64,000 nt of DNA from Episyrphus balteatus (GCF_945859705.1 NC_079134.1:69622625-69686624), one strand, 5' to 3'. Shown: positions 47,651-59,240, numbered from the stretch's first letter. The notes: generated by a model not told the origin, from the sequence alone. Numbers and translations: made by a program.

Positions 47651-48484
47651 TGGCATTGCGCATGTTTGGTGTTGCTTTTCACACTTTTGTGCGCCTCGAT
47701 GACGTCACTGAGTTGAGGCAAGTAGGTATTTTTGGGGCGATTTCACTCTAATTCCTGTTGGTATTGCATTTAGTATTTACTTTTAACGTGCCTTTAATTG
47801 ATAAAAACTACATCAAATTGCTTTAATCGACAAGAAAAAACAATTTTCTAAGCTTTTAAATCCATTTATGAAAAAATAAATGTATATTAACATTTTAATA
47901 TAAAAAAGAAAACTGCAAACCAAAATACTGACATGTTTTGCTTTGAATTCCTATGCTGAAGAAGAAATGTCAAACTCTTTGAGAGTCTATGACGTAGATG
48001 CGCAGAACGAAACAAAATTATAAACGCGAGTGCGCTATGTGTTTAGTTGTATCATGAGTCAAGACCGTTATGCCCATGATTTTTTTTTTCTTTTCTATCC
48101 ATACAAAAAGATCTTCTCGCTCTTTCTGAAGCAGAGCCGTGAAAACACATGTTGATACTCACTCTCAAAGACCACGTTAAAGAGAATCAGAGAATAAATA
48201 ATCAAAATTCCAAAGAGAAATAAAAGCATTTTAAAATTTCTCAAATTTTTCATTGAAAAGAGCTTTTTTGAAAGCTCTTCAAAGTGGTGATTTTCAGTTT
48301 CATATGTCACTTTTTTCTATGAAGATGAGATATCTGTATATAATTATTTGTGATTTAAGTTTGCAGGATTCCGCGCAGCAAACAGCTATGGTTGACTTCA
48401 ATTCTATTACAGAGAGATTAGAAGTTAATTTTTTAACGAAATGATCTCTTTTCATAGAACTTACATGATTTTCTTTTCTGAGAA
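47651..48484. other. DNA without recognisable gene
   Basis: No conserved ORF on either strand. GC content is a little higher at 47651-47720 and 48360-48420, which may be host-derived sequence, but I cannot assign it. Confidence 0.35.
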
Positions 48485-48664
48485 TCATAGAAACTGAAGC
48501 TCCCTTCTTGCAGTTTCAGAATCACCTAGCTGAACATCATCAAGAGATTCTTTAAGCAGGAGAACTGCTCTACAATCCATCGATTCAAATGTGGGAAAAC
48601 ATTTTATACAAAATTGAACTCCATTTGAAATTGAAGTCAACAACTTTTGTTTTTCAAAATCCAA
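48485..48664 (-). pseudogene. Coding-like 60-codon stretch, unknown
   Basis: On the minus strand a frame with no internal stop reads a charged, helix-like peptide (LLLKESLDDVQLGDSETARR) between TAA and TGA, only 145 bp from the SMC1-like fragments. Its composition is more protein-like than surrounding AT-rich frames. It may be a further captured exon. I cannot name it. Confidence 0.25.
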
Positions 48665-48808
48665 TTACATGTTAATTGTATAAATGTTGTTCAAATTTAG
48701 CCGTCTTCCTCATACTATAGAATAATTTTGGCACCAAAACGGAGACATAACTCGACTAAAACCTAAAACATTGTTCAAGTTTTCTTTGATCTCCTGAGTC
48801 ATGATTCA

Positions 48809-49647
48809 ACATCCGGTGTTAGATTTCTTTGATTTTTAGCTGCAAAAAACTTTATTGTAAAACGTCATTCATATTTCCTTACCCCGTTGTGAGTTGTGAG
48901 ATGGATTTTTTGTACGACTTTGTGTATTTTAGACAATTTGCGAAACCCTAAAAATCCAATTAGAATTTAAAAACAAAACCAAATAAATCTATGTAAGTAA
49001 ACAGTTACCTGAATTTGTCTTTCGACAGTTGCCAGTTTACTCTGTTGGTGATTTCTTTACCAACTCTTCTTTTCTTCCGTGAGTTTTTCTTGTTATGTTA
49101 TACCACCAGAAATGATTCCAGATTTCTGATAGAAGGTTCCATTCATTGCGAGCCCATCAAATTGAATAAGATCGATTTAGTAGACAACTTTAATGGTATC
49201 TACAAACCAGAGCGTTGTTAGTTGCAAGGAAAACAGCCCGCTCAATCTCAGGTGGATCAAACTTGAGCACATCACAGACTAATATTGTGAGAATTGTGCT
49301 TATCAATTGGTCACGAACATTTTCGAGCCCACTCTGCTTTCTTGCGATTTTTTCCTTAGATGAACCAATGCTTTCCTTACTAATATTAAGTGATGACCTG
49401 CTTTGTTCACAAAAGGCGATCACGACGGGAAGTTGCTTGATAAATATATGAATCACAGTTAGTCCTTTTTTTTTATTTGAAAGCATTAAAATGCTTATTG
49501 AAAATCTTTTAATACGCGAATAATTTAATTTGAAAGATTAATGACTAAAAGTTATAAAAATAACAATTTTAATGTTAGGAAACGTGTTTTTATATTTTTA
49601 ATAAATTTTTTAAAGTAAATTTTTTCATACAAAATGCATGCAAATGA
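48809..49647 (-). pseudogene. SMC1: SMC1 (cohesin subunit) gene fragments, copy 1
   Basis: Minus-strand reading gives KFDPPEIERAVFLATNNALVC (49212-49280 region, continuing an open frame from 49486), then MNGTFYQKSGIISGG (about 49105-49155), then SKLATVERQIQ (about 49010-49045) ending at a GT splice-donor-like GTAACT. This order matches the segment of SMC1 just after the hinge, leading into the second coiled coil. SMC1 pairs with SMC3 in the cohesin ring. Frame changes, an in-frame stop and loss of the GG-to-LTEE part make it a pseudogene. The right edge lies in a MITE cut by the LINE at 49648. Confidence 0.72.
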
Positions 49648-52223
49648 TATATAAATAATTTGGCAACATATTATGTTTTATTTTAAATATAAATATAAGT
49701 ACATTCATGATTGTTCTCTGATTTATTGTAAGCCATTGTAAAGTATTTAGCATTGATTGTATTGGTGTTAACCTATTGCACATTAAAATACACCTCATTC
49801 CGCGATTTTGTAACTTTTGTAAACGCTCAGTCATTTGATTATTACCTAAAAACAGTATTGTTGAACAATATTCAAAATGTGGCTTAATCATAACATTATA
49901 AATTTTTATTGCACAACTTGGCGATAATCTATTTCGAATTCTTTGGAAAAAGCCTATCTTCTTTGCAATTTTGTTACAAATGTAATTTATATGCTTCTGG
50001 AAACTTAGTTCTCTATCTAAAATTACTCCTAAGTATTTGATTTCATTTACTTTTTCTATATTATTTTCATTGATAATTATATTTTCAGTTGAATCATAAT
50101 TAATTACAATAGCTTTTGATTTATTAACATTAAGTTTTAATTTATTCATTGTGAAGTACACTTCTAGGTTTTTTAGATCAGCATTAAGTTGATTGATGCA
50201 TTCGCCCGCTGTGTTTCCCGAAACGTATATAAGCGTGTCATCTGCAAACATTCTAGCCTTTGAATGTTTTAGAACTTTCTCCAGATCATTGATACAAATG
50301 ATGAAAAGAAGTGTTCCCAGAACTGCTCCTTGAGGCACTCCCAGTCTAACTTCTATACTTCCAGAAATTTCGTTCGCTACTTTTGTATATTGAGTTCTTT
50401 TTGATAGGTAACCCTTAAACCATTCGAGTTCTACTCCTTCAATACCATATCTTCTCAGTTTCTGAACTAGTATGCCTCGATCGATGGTCTCGAATGCTCT
50501 TTGAAGGTCCAAAAAAACCGCAACTACAACCTTTTTTTCATATACATCGGTTTTCCACTGTGTCACAACCAGATTTAAAAGCGACTCGGAGCTGTGTTGT
50601 TGTCGAAATCCTGACTGATATTCACTCAAGTAGTTGTTCGATTCCAAAAAGCTTTGTAGTTGTTTATGAACAATTTTTTCCAACACTTTACTTTCTGTCA
50701 TAAGCATGTTTACCGGGCGAAATTCTGCTGGATTTACCGTATTCTTCACTTTTGCTATCGGCACAACAGTAGACTTCTTCCAGTGCTCGGGAAATATTCC
50801 GCTACTCAGTGAGTTGTTTAAGACATTCAAAAAAGAAGGCCCCACAATGTCCATAGCACTCAATAACATCCTAGTTGACAAACCGTTAAAGTCTTTTTTA
50901 CCGTTCATGTTTTTCATTATATATTTTAACTCAGTCATATTTATTAATTTGAATTTATACATATAAGGTTTCACTGTTTATATCAATTAAGTTTTTGTAT
51001 GTCTCAAAAGGTATTTTATCATTTATTTCCTCAACACTTTTCACAAAAAAGCTATTTAACTTGTCAGCTATCTCTTTCTTGTTTTTTATAGTTCTGTTTT
51101 CACATATAATTTGATCTATCTCACTTTTTTCTTCATTAAGCACAAGCGATTTTATTGTTCTCCACATTGTTTTTTGGTCGTTAGATTGATCAACTTTTTT
51201 GGCAATGAAATTATTTTTTGGTAGTTGAAGATCACTTACGTACTTGTTTCTACATAACCTATAACTATTCCAGTCTTCAGCACTATTTGTCCAAACCGCT
51301 CTTTGATGAAGTTGAATTTTTTTTAATTTCATATTAAATAAGTTTTGATTAAACCAACCGATATTGCAATTTTTCGAACTTATTGTTTTTGAGATCATCA
51401 TCTTACTCATAGCCGCTTTAATTTTCAGACTGAATGATTTTGAAGTTTCATTTACGTTACTGTAAACTAGCTTTTCTATTTCATTGTTTATCAATTCACT
51501 CCGAAAAACACTCTCATTAAATGCTATATATTTTATAATTTCTTTATTAACATTTGTATTGGCAAAACTGGTTTCAAAAAATATTTCTAATGTTTCGTGA
51601 TCACTGATTTTCAACTCTTTTATTACTTTGGCTTGTACATTTTCATAGTTTGTTACCACATAGTCTATTAAAGTAGAAGAATTTTGGGAAATTCTCGTTG
51701 GTTCCGATACAATCTGTTTATAAGAAACATCTGAAATGATTTCACAAATTCGTTTTTTGTACCTGCTGTTTGAAAACCAATCTATGTTGAAATCACCCAT
51801 TATGCTAACATTAGTATAATTAGAACATAACTCTTCAATTTGATCTATAAAAAAGTCGCAAAAAATGTTTTCAGGTGAATTTTGCTTGTGAGGTGATCTA
51901 TAAACAGCCACTAAAATCATACTTATATTTTGTCTTTGCACTTTAATCACCAACCACCAAATCATTTTATTCAATGCTACCTTAGAAATTTCTTCCACTT
52001 GCCAATCTTGTTTTATAAAGAAAAGTACTCCCCCAGTATGAGATGAAATACTATCACATCTTACTACTTTATAATTTTTTAGCTTTATTTCAGAGTCATT
52101 TATGTTTGATGTTAGATGCGTTTCCGTGGCACATATGAAATCAAAGTCATTTTTTAACACTATAACTTCCAATTGGTTTAAATTTGTTCTTATTCCACCA
52201 ATATTTAGACAAAGGCACTTCAC
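49625..52223 (-). pseudogene. ORF2 of the CR1-like LINE: endonuclease and RT
   Basis: Endonuclease motifs: LNIGGIRTN (N-terminus), CATETHLT (about 52120), MGDFNIDWF (about 51790), SDHETLEIFF (about 51590). RT motifs: PAEFRPVNMLMTESKVLEK (about 50700), LDLQRAFETIDR (about 50490), GVPQGAVLGTLLF (about 50330) and FADD (about 50240). One frame change at about 50965 separates the two halves. The last 17 residues derive from adjoining repeat DNA, so the true C-terminus is lost. Confidence 0.88.
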
Positions 52224-53610
52224 TAATGATGTTAATTGCTAATACAAAATCTTTTCATTTTCAATTTTTAGTTTGCGCTGAAGTGTACGACAGCTACTGT
52301 CTCTACAATCATGATTTATATCAATGTCACTTAAGTTAAGTCTTTCTTTCGCTTTTTTACAGTTTATACATTTTACACTATCATTTTTACAATCTTTGAA
52401 TGCGTGACCCTCTTCCCCACATTTTGCACATACCTGGCAACTCCCTTTACAATGCGTGGATGTATGGTTGAAGCCCCAACACTTAAAACATCTTAATACA
52501 TTTAAGCACTCATATACTGGACACCTATCCCATTCTATGTTTACCTTTTTCAAGTTCATTAAATTATCAAAACCTTTTCCGTCTATTTCGATTAGTGCAT
52601 TATAAAAACGTTGATTTTTATGTGATTTATACACTTTAATGCACTTTATTTCATCGCACTGAATATTGTTTGCTTTTTTATTGCCTCGATAATTGTATTG
52701 GCTTCCAAAGCTTCACTCATTCCTGTAATTAAAATTTTAGGAAAACGCATTTTTGGCAAATGAACATCATATTTATCACTTAATTTCTCTTTCATTTCAT
52801 TAGCCAATTTTGATCGTGCATCATTATTTTCACATCTTATAGCAACCGCGCCGTCTTGCTTGTTTACAATTGCACTCACTCCTACATTTATTGAAGATGG
52901 TTTAATTCTCTCTTTTATTTCACATTTTGTTTGTTCACTTTCCTGCTTTGCTTTTGGTTTTAAAATAACTGGTGCACTCATTCCCACTGCTTTTTTTAAT
53001 TGCTCAGAATATGTAATTTTGTTTTTGTCACTACCTTTTATCTCTTTCACTATATCTATTTTCATCTCTTTCACACTGTTGATGACTGTATTATTATTAC
53101 TTGTCATCTCCCTCACATCACTGCATAGCTTCTCACTCTGCTTTTTAAACTCTTTACTAAAATCACTTATTTTTTTAATTTCCTCTACACTCTTTTCACA
53201 CATTATTTGGGCCTTTTTCATTTCATTAATTCTCTTAGTATATTCCTCTTCGATTGATTTCAACAGATTCTTTATTTCCCGTTTGTTATTTTCCAACGCA
53301 CTTTCAAATTCATTTTTATATTCCTTTAAATATTCACTGTTTTTTTCCACCGCCGACGACATATCTTTTAACGCAAAATCCACATTATGTATATACAAAA
53401 TACAATCTTCGCATACAAATCTTATGTTTTCACATGTTTCTAATGCATTTGCCGTATAAGAATCAAAACCGCAACAACTTGCCGCTACATGGAATATTTT
53501 ATCGCAAACACCGGCACATCTTATTCCCGTTTCTCCGCGAATTGCTCTTCTGCACCTTCCACAATTGTTTTCCATTTTATATAGCAAATCAAATCCACAT
53601 TTAAATCGAA
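49648..53610 (-). mobile_element. CR1-like LINE with PHD-finger ORF1, 3'-truncated
   Basis: ORF1 (53587-52239) and ORF2 (52223-49625) lie head to tail on the minus strand with a 15-bp gap. ORF2 stops abruptly in the MITE motif at 49625-49647, so the C-terminus and 3' UTR are missing; LINEs usually lose the 5' end instead. The 5' boundary is not defined (about 53610). Two single-base frame changes are the only breaks seen. Confidence 0.85.
52239..53587 (-). pseudogene. ORF1 of the CR1-like LINE: PHD-type finger, coiled coil, zinc knuckles
   Basis: The N-terminus has a PHD-like Cys/His pattern (CGRCRRAIRG, CAGVCDKIFH, CEDC; residues about 8-65). A long charged coiled coil follows (about 75-190), then an RRM-like region. 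After a one-base frame change near 52660 the CCHC knuckles CFKCWGFNHTSTHC and CAKCGEEGHAFKDC appear (about 52440-52500). PHD fingers in ORF1 are described for CR1-like LINEs. The protein would bind element RNA. Plus-strand ORFs over it are shadows. Confidence 0.82.
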
Positions 53611-54500
53611 ATTTATGTAGATTTTATTGATAGCTAATAAAATATTTCAAAAATTCAATTATAATAGTTTTTTCTTTAAATCACTCGGAACAGTCTATAA
53701 ACACGTCTATCTCTTACGGAATCTCTCTTTTGAGTTTTTCAAAATGTATGTATGTTCTTAATATAAATAAAAAATATTAGAAATATTTTTTAACAGAGAC
53801 ATTTGAAGAGCATGATGTTTTATTAACGATCTCGTCTTTATTGCACCTTCTTTTTCTAAAATATAAGGGGTTGGTCTGTCAGGAATAATTGTTAAGGACG
53901 TTTTATCTATTTTTTCGGAACATGTGGCATTTTACGAGGACTGCAACCACATTAACCGACTTATAGAAATTAGTCGGTGATAGTCCTTTTTATTAATTGT
54001 ACCTACTTTTAATTAATTGACCAAGTATGGAAAATGTAAATGCTAAAAATCATTTATTTTTTCAAATAAAAGCATTTATTTTTAAAAGTTTTCGTGAATT
54101 TATCCAGTGCTTTTGTTGGTCATGTTAAAGCTTTACAAGAAAAAGTTTTTTGAATAATGAACCCTTTAAAATTTCAAAACTTTTAATTACATGTTACAAA
54201 AAAAAATTATATTTTTAACAGTTACTAACAGTACCTTTTACTGAACCGGTAAATTAGGTACTTCGACAAATTAATTATATTTTATATCATTTTTTAAATT
54301 TATATTAAAATTCTTATAAAATTAAATTAAAAATATTTTTGTGAGTTATCAGGTACATAAAAAGCTTTGATATTCTAAGCAACTTTATCTATGCATTCTA
54401 TTACGGTTTTATAATGTTTTTTGTCCCGGGTTTTGCTCTCAGAAATATGGTCACCGTAATTATACCACAACTCGTGTTTGCTAAAAATTTGTTAAATATT
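53611..54500. other. AT-rich DNA without recognisable gene
   Basis: No conserved ORF, no inverted-repeat element seen. AT-rich throughout. Confidence 0.35.
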
Positions 54501-54509
54501 TTGTATACA

Positions 54510-54745
54510 CAGGGTGTCCCAAAAGTAATGCATCAAACGAAATATGCTGATAGGCTAACTTTAGGACTCTCAGAATTTGGTAACTTGTTCATCTCAAATT
54601 CTTACGGTTTTCGATTTAATGCAGTTTTTGCGAAATTTCGAAAAGTCCCGACTTTGCAACTGTATTTTGCTCCCTCCGCTCATAATAGATTTTTGTTTTT
54701 TACAATTCTTTCACTAAAACATTTCTTAATAATAAGAAATAATTA
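54510..54745 (+). repeat. Possible end of a transposon beginning ACAGGGTGTCCCAAAAGTA
   Basis: The start resembles termini of several insect DNA elements, and the following ~200 bp is less AT-rich than its surroundings. I found no matching inverted end in the window, so it is at best a fragment. The overlapping 110-codon frame is not convincing. Confidence 0.35.
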
Positions 54746-54945
54746 ATAAATCAAAATATTTTTTGCTGCAAATCAATTAAGAGTTCAATATTTTTTAAAA
54801 ACTCAATTTGTTACTTTTATTTCATATTTTGTCACCTAAATCTCTAATTAGGGGAGATTAGGTACTGTTGAAGCAAAGGACGGTTGAAACAATACAAGTA
54901 GCTCGAGAATCGTTAGTGATACAGTAAGACTTATAGGGAATCGAA

Positions 54946-55169
54946 TGTATTTGAAATTTCAATTGTTTGTCAAAAGAGCTTTTTTTTCGGAAAATGACAG
55001 GAACTATGTGATCGAAGAGCTACCTTACGGAAAGGATATAAAATATTGTTTCAGTGTATTTGAAATTGCAATTGTTTGTCAAAAGAGCTTTTTTTCGGAA
55101 AATGACAGGAACTATGTGATTGAAGAGCTACCTTACGGAAAGGATATAAAATATTGTTTCAGTGTATTT
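54946..55169. repeat. Two-unit tandem duplication, 112-bp unit
   Basis: Units at about 54946-55057 and 55058-55169 are nearly identical (GTATTTGAAATT, then CAATTGTTTGTCAAAAGAGC, then GGAAAGGATATAAAATATTG). A third, very short piece of the unit start follows. The 80-codon ORF running through both is a consequence of the repeat. Confidence 0.85.
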
Positions 55170-55466
55170 GTTTTTAAAACTTTGTGAAAATCGAAAGCTT
55201 GGTCTTGTTTAAGGTTTTTGAACCGAATACTTTTTTAAAATGAAAGAGAGATATACAAACAAGCTTCTAGGGGGAAGAAGAAAAACATCGTGTTTACTTT
55301 TTTGTACTTTTTTGACTTTGTGTTTTGATGTAGTTCAGGCTTAACACAACAAATAAAGTACCTTGGCACCACTGTTTTCATCGAGAGAAAGTAAAATCTG
55401 GATAATTATCTGGATTTTTCAAAAATCTATACAGATAAAGTTTTTGTTGTTTTTTGTTTTTTGCCT

Positions 55467-56100
55467 CGAAAGATTCATATAGGGCCCCCAAACAGAACTC
55501 GGTATGCCTCCAAAGATCCATAGGAGGCCTTCATTGACTTAAAGGCCATAAAGATAATTCTGTGGGCCTCGAAAGATCCATATGGGGCCCACAAACAGAA
55601 TTAGGTAGGCCCCTAAATATCCATAGGAGGCCTTCCATAAACATGATTCTGTGGGCCTCGAAAGATCCATATGGGGCCCCCTGAAAATCCATAGGGGGCC
55701 CACAAACAGAATTCGGTAGGCCCCTAAAGATCCATAGGAGGCCTTCATTGACTTAAACGCCATAAACATGATTCTGTGGGCCTCGAAAGATCCATATGGG
55801 GCCCCCTGAAAATCCATAGGGGGCCAACAAACAGACTTCGGTAGGCCACTAAAGATCCATAGGAGGCCTTCATTGACTTAAACGCCATAAACATGATTCT
55901 GTGGGCCTCGAAAGATCCATATGGGGCCCTTTGAAAATCCATAGGGGGGCCACAAACAGAATTCGGTAGGCCCATTAAGATCCATAGGAGGCCTACGTTG
56001 ACTTAAATGCCGCAAACATAATTCTGTGGGCCTCGAAACATACATAGGGGACTCACAAACATAATTCTATAGATCTCGAAAGATCCATAAGGGGCACAAT
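55467..56100. repeat. Satellite-like array, period 125 bp
   Basis: The marker GGGCCTCGAAAGATCCATAT starts at about 55564, 55653, 55778, 55903 and (diverged) 56028: spacings 89, 125, 125, 125. Each unit has several sub-repeats built on GATCCATAGGAGGCC / GATCCATATGGGGCC, so the array also has an inner ~35-bp rhythm. It is GC-richer than its surroundings. The minus-strand frames it yields (92 and 76 codons) are repeat artefacts. Confidence 0.88.
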
Positions 56101-56225
56101 AGATTTATACTGACTAAAAAGGCCAGAAACCGACTTGAAGCATGACGTGAGTGAATTTAAAAATTTAATTTCAAGTGCTTTTAAGAAATGTTTTCTTGTC
56201 CGAGGGACTACCGGGAAAAATTAGG

Positions 56226-57106
56226 CTTGTGTAGTTCGCGAACGAACTAGTTCAATGAACTAGTTCATCTTGGTGAACTAGTGAACTTAGTTCACTTACT
56301 TAGTTCAATTTAGTTCGCGAATAGCGAAAAAGATTTTTTTCAACAAACTAAACAGCGACCTAGAGCAGTCGTAATATGACATTACAAAATTTGGCCCTTG
56401 TCTTATATGCCGACAGCGTCCTTTTAACCCGACAGACGTTTAAAGAATAGGTGTTCAAAAACGGAAGTGCATATGAAATTGCATCCAATTCTTTGTGGAG
56501 CGATATCAGTTCTTCTGCTCTACCTCAAGATTTAAGGTATAACTACAACGGCCACTTTTTTCAAAAAGTCAAAATGTGAAATTTTCAAACTGATTTTGTG
56601 ACAGTTTTTCCGATCACAAAATTAAAAATAATGATGCAGAAGGCTTATTTTTGCGTTTAAAAAAAAAATTTTGTACTTTTTTCCAAAAATAAATAGCGCT
56701 AGAAAGAACTGGCTTGTGCCAGTATCAGCGTTTCATCTTCAAGCACCACTAAGTCTTATTTCTGAGCAAGCACAAACAACTAGTAGCATTTTGGTCCTTG
56801 CATTACTATGATTTTGATTTAATGAAAGCAAAACGAACTTCTTCTAGACTATATGAACGAAATTAAAAATAAAAAATAAAATATGTACATATCTGTTTTT
56901 TTAGTTTGTATTTGTTTTATTATGTAGAATGCGTCAATTTTACATTAATTTACATGATAATAAACAAACTAATTTTGGTTTTTAATTCGAACAAAACCGG
57001 GGTGATTAAAATAAATTGAACTAAAATGAACTAGTTCTGAACTAGTTCAGTATCGTGATTTGAACTAAAGTGATCGATCACTCAAATGAACTAAAGTGCC
57101 CAACTC
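56226..57106. mobile_element. Probable hAT-type MITE with GAACTAGTTC repeats
   Basis: Both ends are packed with AGTTCA/TGAACT words: the left with GAACTAGTTCA and TAGTTCGCGAA (56236-56325), the right with TGAACTAGTTC and TGAACTAAAGTG (57020-57100). The outermost bases (GGCTTGTGTAGTTC and, inverted, GGGCACTTTAGTTC) are roughly inverted, but no target duplication could be confirmed. A 140-bp internal block (56571-56712) is similar to 1816-1955. Confidence 0.6.
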
Positions 57107-57107
57107 T

Positions 57108-57392
57108 ACTCTGAATTCCTCAGCTCTGACAAAATACCCAGAGTTGTTCAGGGTGCGTACAGAGCGAACATCGAACACAGAGGAAATAACTCTGGTTGAA
57201 AAAGGAGCTACAAAAAACGCTTGACAACGAATTCGGAGCGAACCAGAGTGCCCTAGAACTCACAACGAAAAAACCTAATACTTATAAAGGTATGCCATTT
57301 TCGATTGGCCGTCCGGAAGCTTCCAGAATCACTCTGAAGCCTGCTGCAAGTTTTTTATTCTCCTAGTGAAAAAACAAAAAAAAAATTATTTG
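57108..57392. repeat. 285-bp direct repeat, copy 1
   Basis: Nearly identical to 59241-59525, of equal length, starting ACTCTGAATTCCTCAG and ending ATTATTTG. No terminal inversion and no ORF seen. It lies directly before SMC1 copy 2. Confidence 0.88.
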
Positions 57393-57405
57393 AAAAAATT
57401 ATAAC

Positions 57406-57993
57406 ACATCCGGTGTTAGATTTCTTTGATTTTTAGCTGCAAAAAACTTTATTGTAAGACGTCGATTAACTTTTTGATATTCATATTTCCTTACCCCGTT
57501 GTGAGTTGTGAGATGGATTTTTTGTACGACTCTGTGTATTTTAGACAATTTGCGAAACCCTAAAAATCCAATTTGAATTTAAAAACAAAACCAAATAAAT
57601 CTATGTAAGTAAACAGTTACCTGAATTTGTCTTTCGACAGTTGCTGTTGGTGATTTCTTTACCAACTCTTCTTTTCTTCCGTGAGTTTTTCTTGTTGCAT
57701 TTTTAGCTCAGCCATACATGCTTGTCTTTGCGAGGCAAAGCACGACTACCACCAGAAATGATTCCAGATTTCTGATAGAAGGTTCCATTCATTGCGAGCC
57801 CATCAAATTGAAAAAGATCGATTTAGTATTTTTTCCTTAGATGAACCAATGCTTTCTTTACAAATATAAAGTGATGACCTGCTTTGTCCACAAAAGGCGA
57901 TCACGACGGGAATTTTAATGTTAGGAAACGTGATTTTTTATTTTTAATACATTTTTTAAAGTAAATTTTTTCATACAAAATGCATGCAAATGA
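57406..57993 (-). pseudogene. SMC1: SMC1 (cohesin subunit) gene fragments, copy 2
   Basis: It shares its outer ends with 48809-49647 (starts ACATCCGGTGTTAG; ends in CATGCAAATGA) but has a different internal deletion. It keeps MNGTFYQKSGIISGGSRALP plus the following RKDKHVW and EKLTEE coding lost from copy 1, and lacks the KFDPPEIERAV part. The splice-donor-like GTAACT is conserved. The two copies therefore derive from a longer ancestor that carried more SMC1 sequence. Stops and frame changes are present. Confidence 0.72.
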
Positions 57994-58187
57994 CGATCGC
58001 GAAGAAAAAAAAATTTTTTTTTGAAGTTCTTTTTACATACCCAAACTTGTCCCCACCTATAGTGAGCCTAAGGAGGGAGGTTGCAGAGGACAGCATGCCC
58101 CCCCCCCCCATACCCATCTCAATTTTATACGCCTCAAACTTAAAATTCTTCGTGGCCGTCATTTGCATACATTTTGTATGAAAAATT
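57964..58187. mobile_element. TA-flanked MITE, 224 bp, at the end of SMC1 copy 2
   Basis: Inverted ends AATTTTTTCATACAAAATG / CATTTTGTATGAAAAATT extend inward through GCAAATGACG and CGAAGAA, about 45 bp. TA flanks it (57962-57963, 58188-58189). A poly-C run lies at about 58099. The left half is also found at 49613-49647 beside SMC1 copy 1, where the LINE has replaced the rest. Confidence 0.78.
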
Positions 58188-58849
58188 TAAATATATATTT
58201 TTTAATCATACTTTGGGGTGTTTCCTAACCTAAATATTTTAAAGGAATTCTATTGAGACCCTAAGCAGCGCCGGTTTTAGGGGGGGCAGCCTGGGCCGTC
58301 GCCCAGGGGCTCAAGAATTGAGGGGCGCCGAAGGCGCCCCGAACTTTTACAAATGTCTAATATAAAAAACGAAGTCTTTCCAATCAATGTTTTATTTATT
58401 TTTACTTTCACAAAGGCACCCCAATTTTCAATGTTTTATTTATTTTTACTTTCACAAAGGCACCCCAATTTTTTTCTATTTTACTTTTTCAACGGCTCTC
58501 GTATTTTTGTCCTAAACTTTTTGAAGAATGAAGGCGCCCCCCAATTTTGGGTTAGTTTGTTTGGCTTTCGGTGTCCAAAATCTTCGTTCATCTTTGAAAA
58601 ACAAGGCGCCCCAATTTCTTTTGAAAGACTAAAGGAATCCTAATATTCCTCCAACCAATTTAATTTTTGCAAAGGTGCCTCTATATATAAGTCACTTAAT
58701 CATAGCTTGTAATATGGAGATGGAGTGTGTTTCTTTATTTTTGCCGGATATGGAAAAGAATAGACTGACCGACGTGACAAAATAGTTTATGGAGAATATC
58801 CCCGCTGTAATAATGAATAAAGAAACAGAAGGGAGACGGGCAGAATCTC

Positions 58850-58955
58850 GAAATCCAAAATCCAGAAAACCCTAAATTCCAAAAACCCAAAATCCCGGAA
58901 ACCCAGAATCCCGAAATCCCAAAATCCCGAAAACCCAAAATCCAGAAAGGCCAGA
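58850..58955. repeat. Short tandem array of AAAATCCCGAAAACCC type
   Basis: About ten degenerate units of 8-11 bp built on AATCCCGAAA / AAACCCAAAATCC. Simple repeat; the minus-strand FWNLGFSGFWI-like peptide across it is an artefact. Confidence 0.75.
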
Positions 58956-59240
58956 AGTTGACAGCTTCTCCATTTCTTATGAAAACTACGTTTGTGTGTG
59001 AGAATACAAAAATAGGGCTGTTCGTTGTTAACCCCTCCAGGGCATTCTGAGTCACGTCAATTAACTGTCAAAAAAATCAGAGTTTTTCGGAGCTTTAGTT
59101 TTATCAACTGATTTCTGTTTTTACATTTTGTACTTGAAAAATCTCATATTTACCACACACATTTTGTATCCACAAACGAAAAATCACTTTTCGCACACCA
59201 AAAAATTTTCTTTTCTTAAAAAGCAGATTTCATTTAGATA

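Noticed and set aside
52860..53459. 199-codon plus-strand ORF
   Set aside because: It is antisense to the coiled-coil region of LINE ORF1; its Ser/Phe/Leu-rich composition is the expected shadow of a Lys/Glu-rich coiled coil.
55539..55975. Repetitive minus-strand proteins of 92 and 76 codons
   Set aside because: They are translations of the 125-bp satellite; the periodic peptide follows from the DNA repeat.
55467..56100. CRISPR-like direct repeats
   Set aside because: Units are 125 bp with related, not unique, intervening sequence, and the setting is a eukaryotic transposon-rich region.
48809..57993. A functional SMC1 gene spanning both fragments
   Set aside because: The two pieces cover overlapping parts of the protein, carry stops and frame changes, and share non-coding ends, so they are repeat copies and not exons of one gene.
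58735..59055. 106-codon minus-strand ORF with Gly/Phe/Trp repeats
   Set aside because: Product of the short tandem AATCCCGAAA array.
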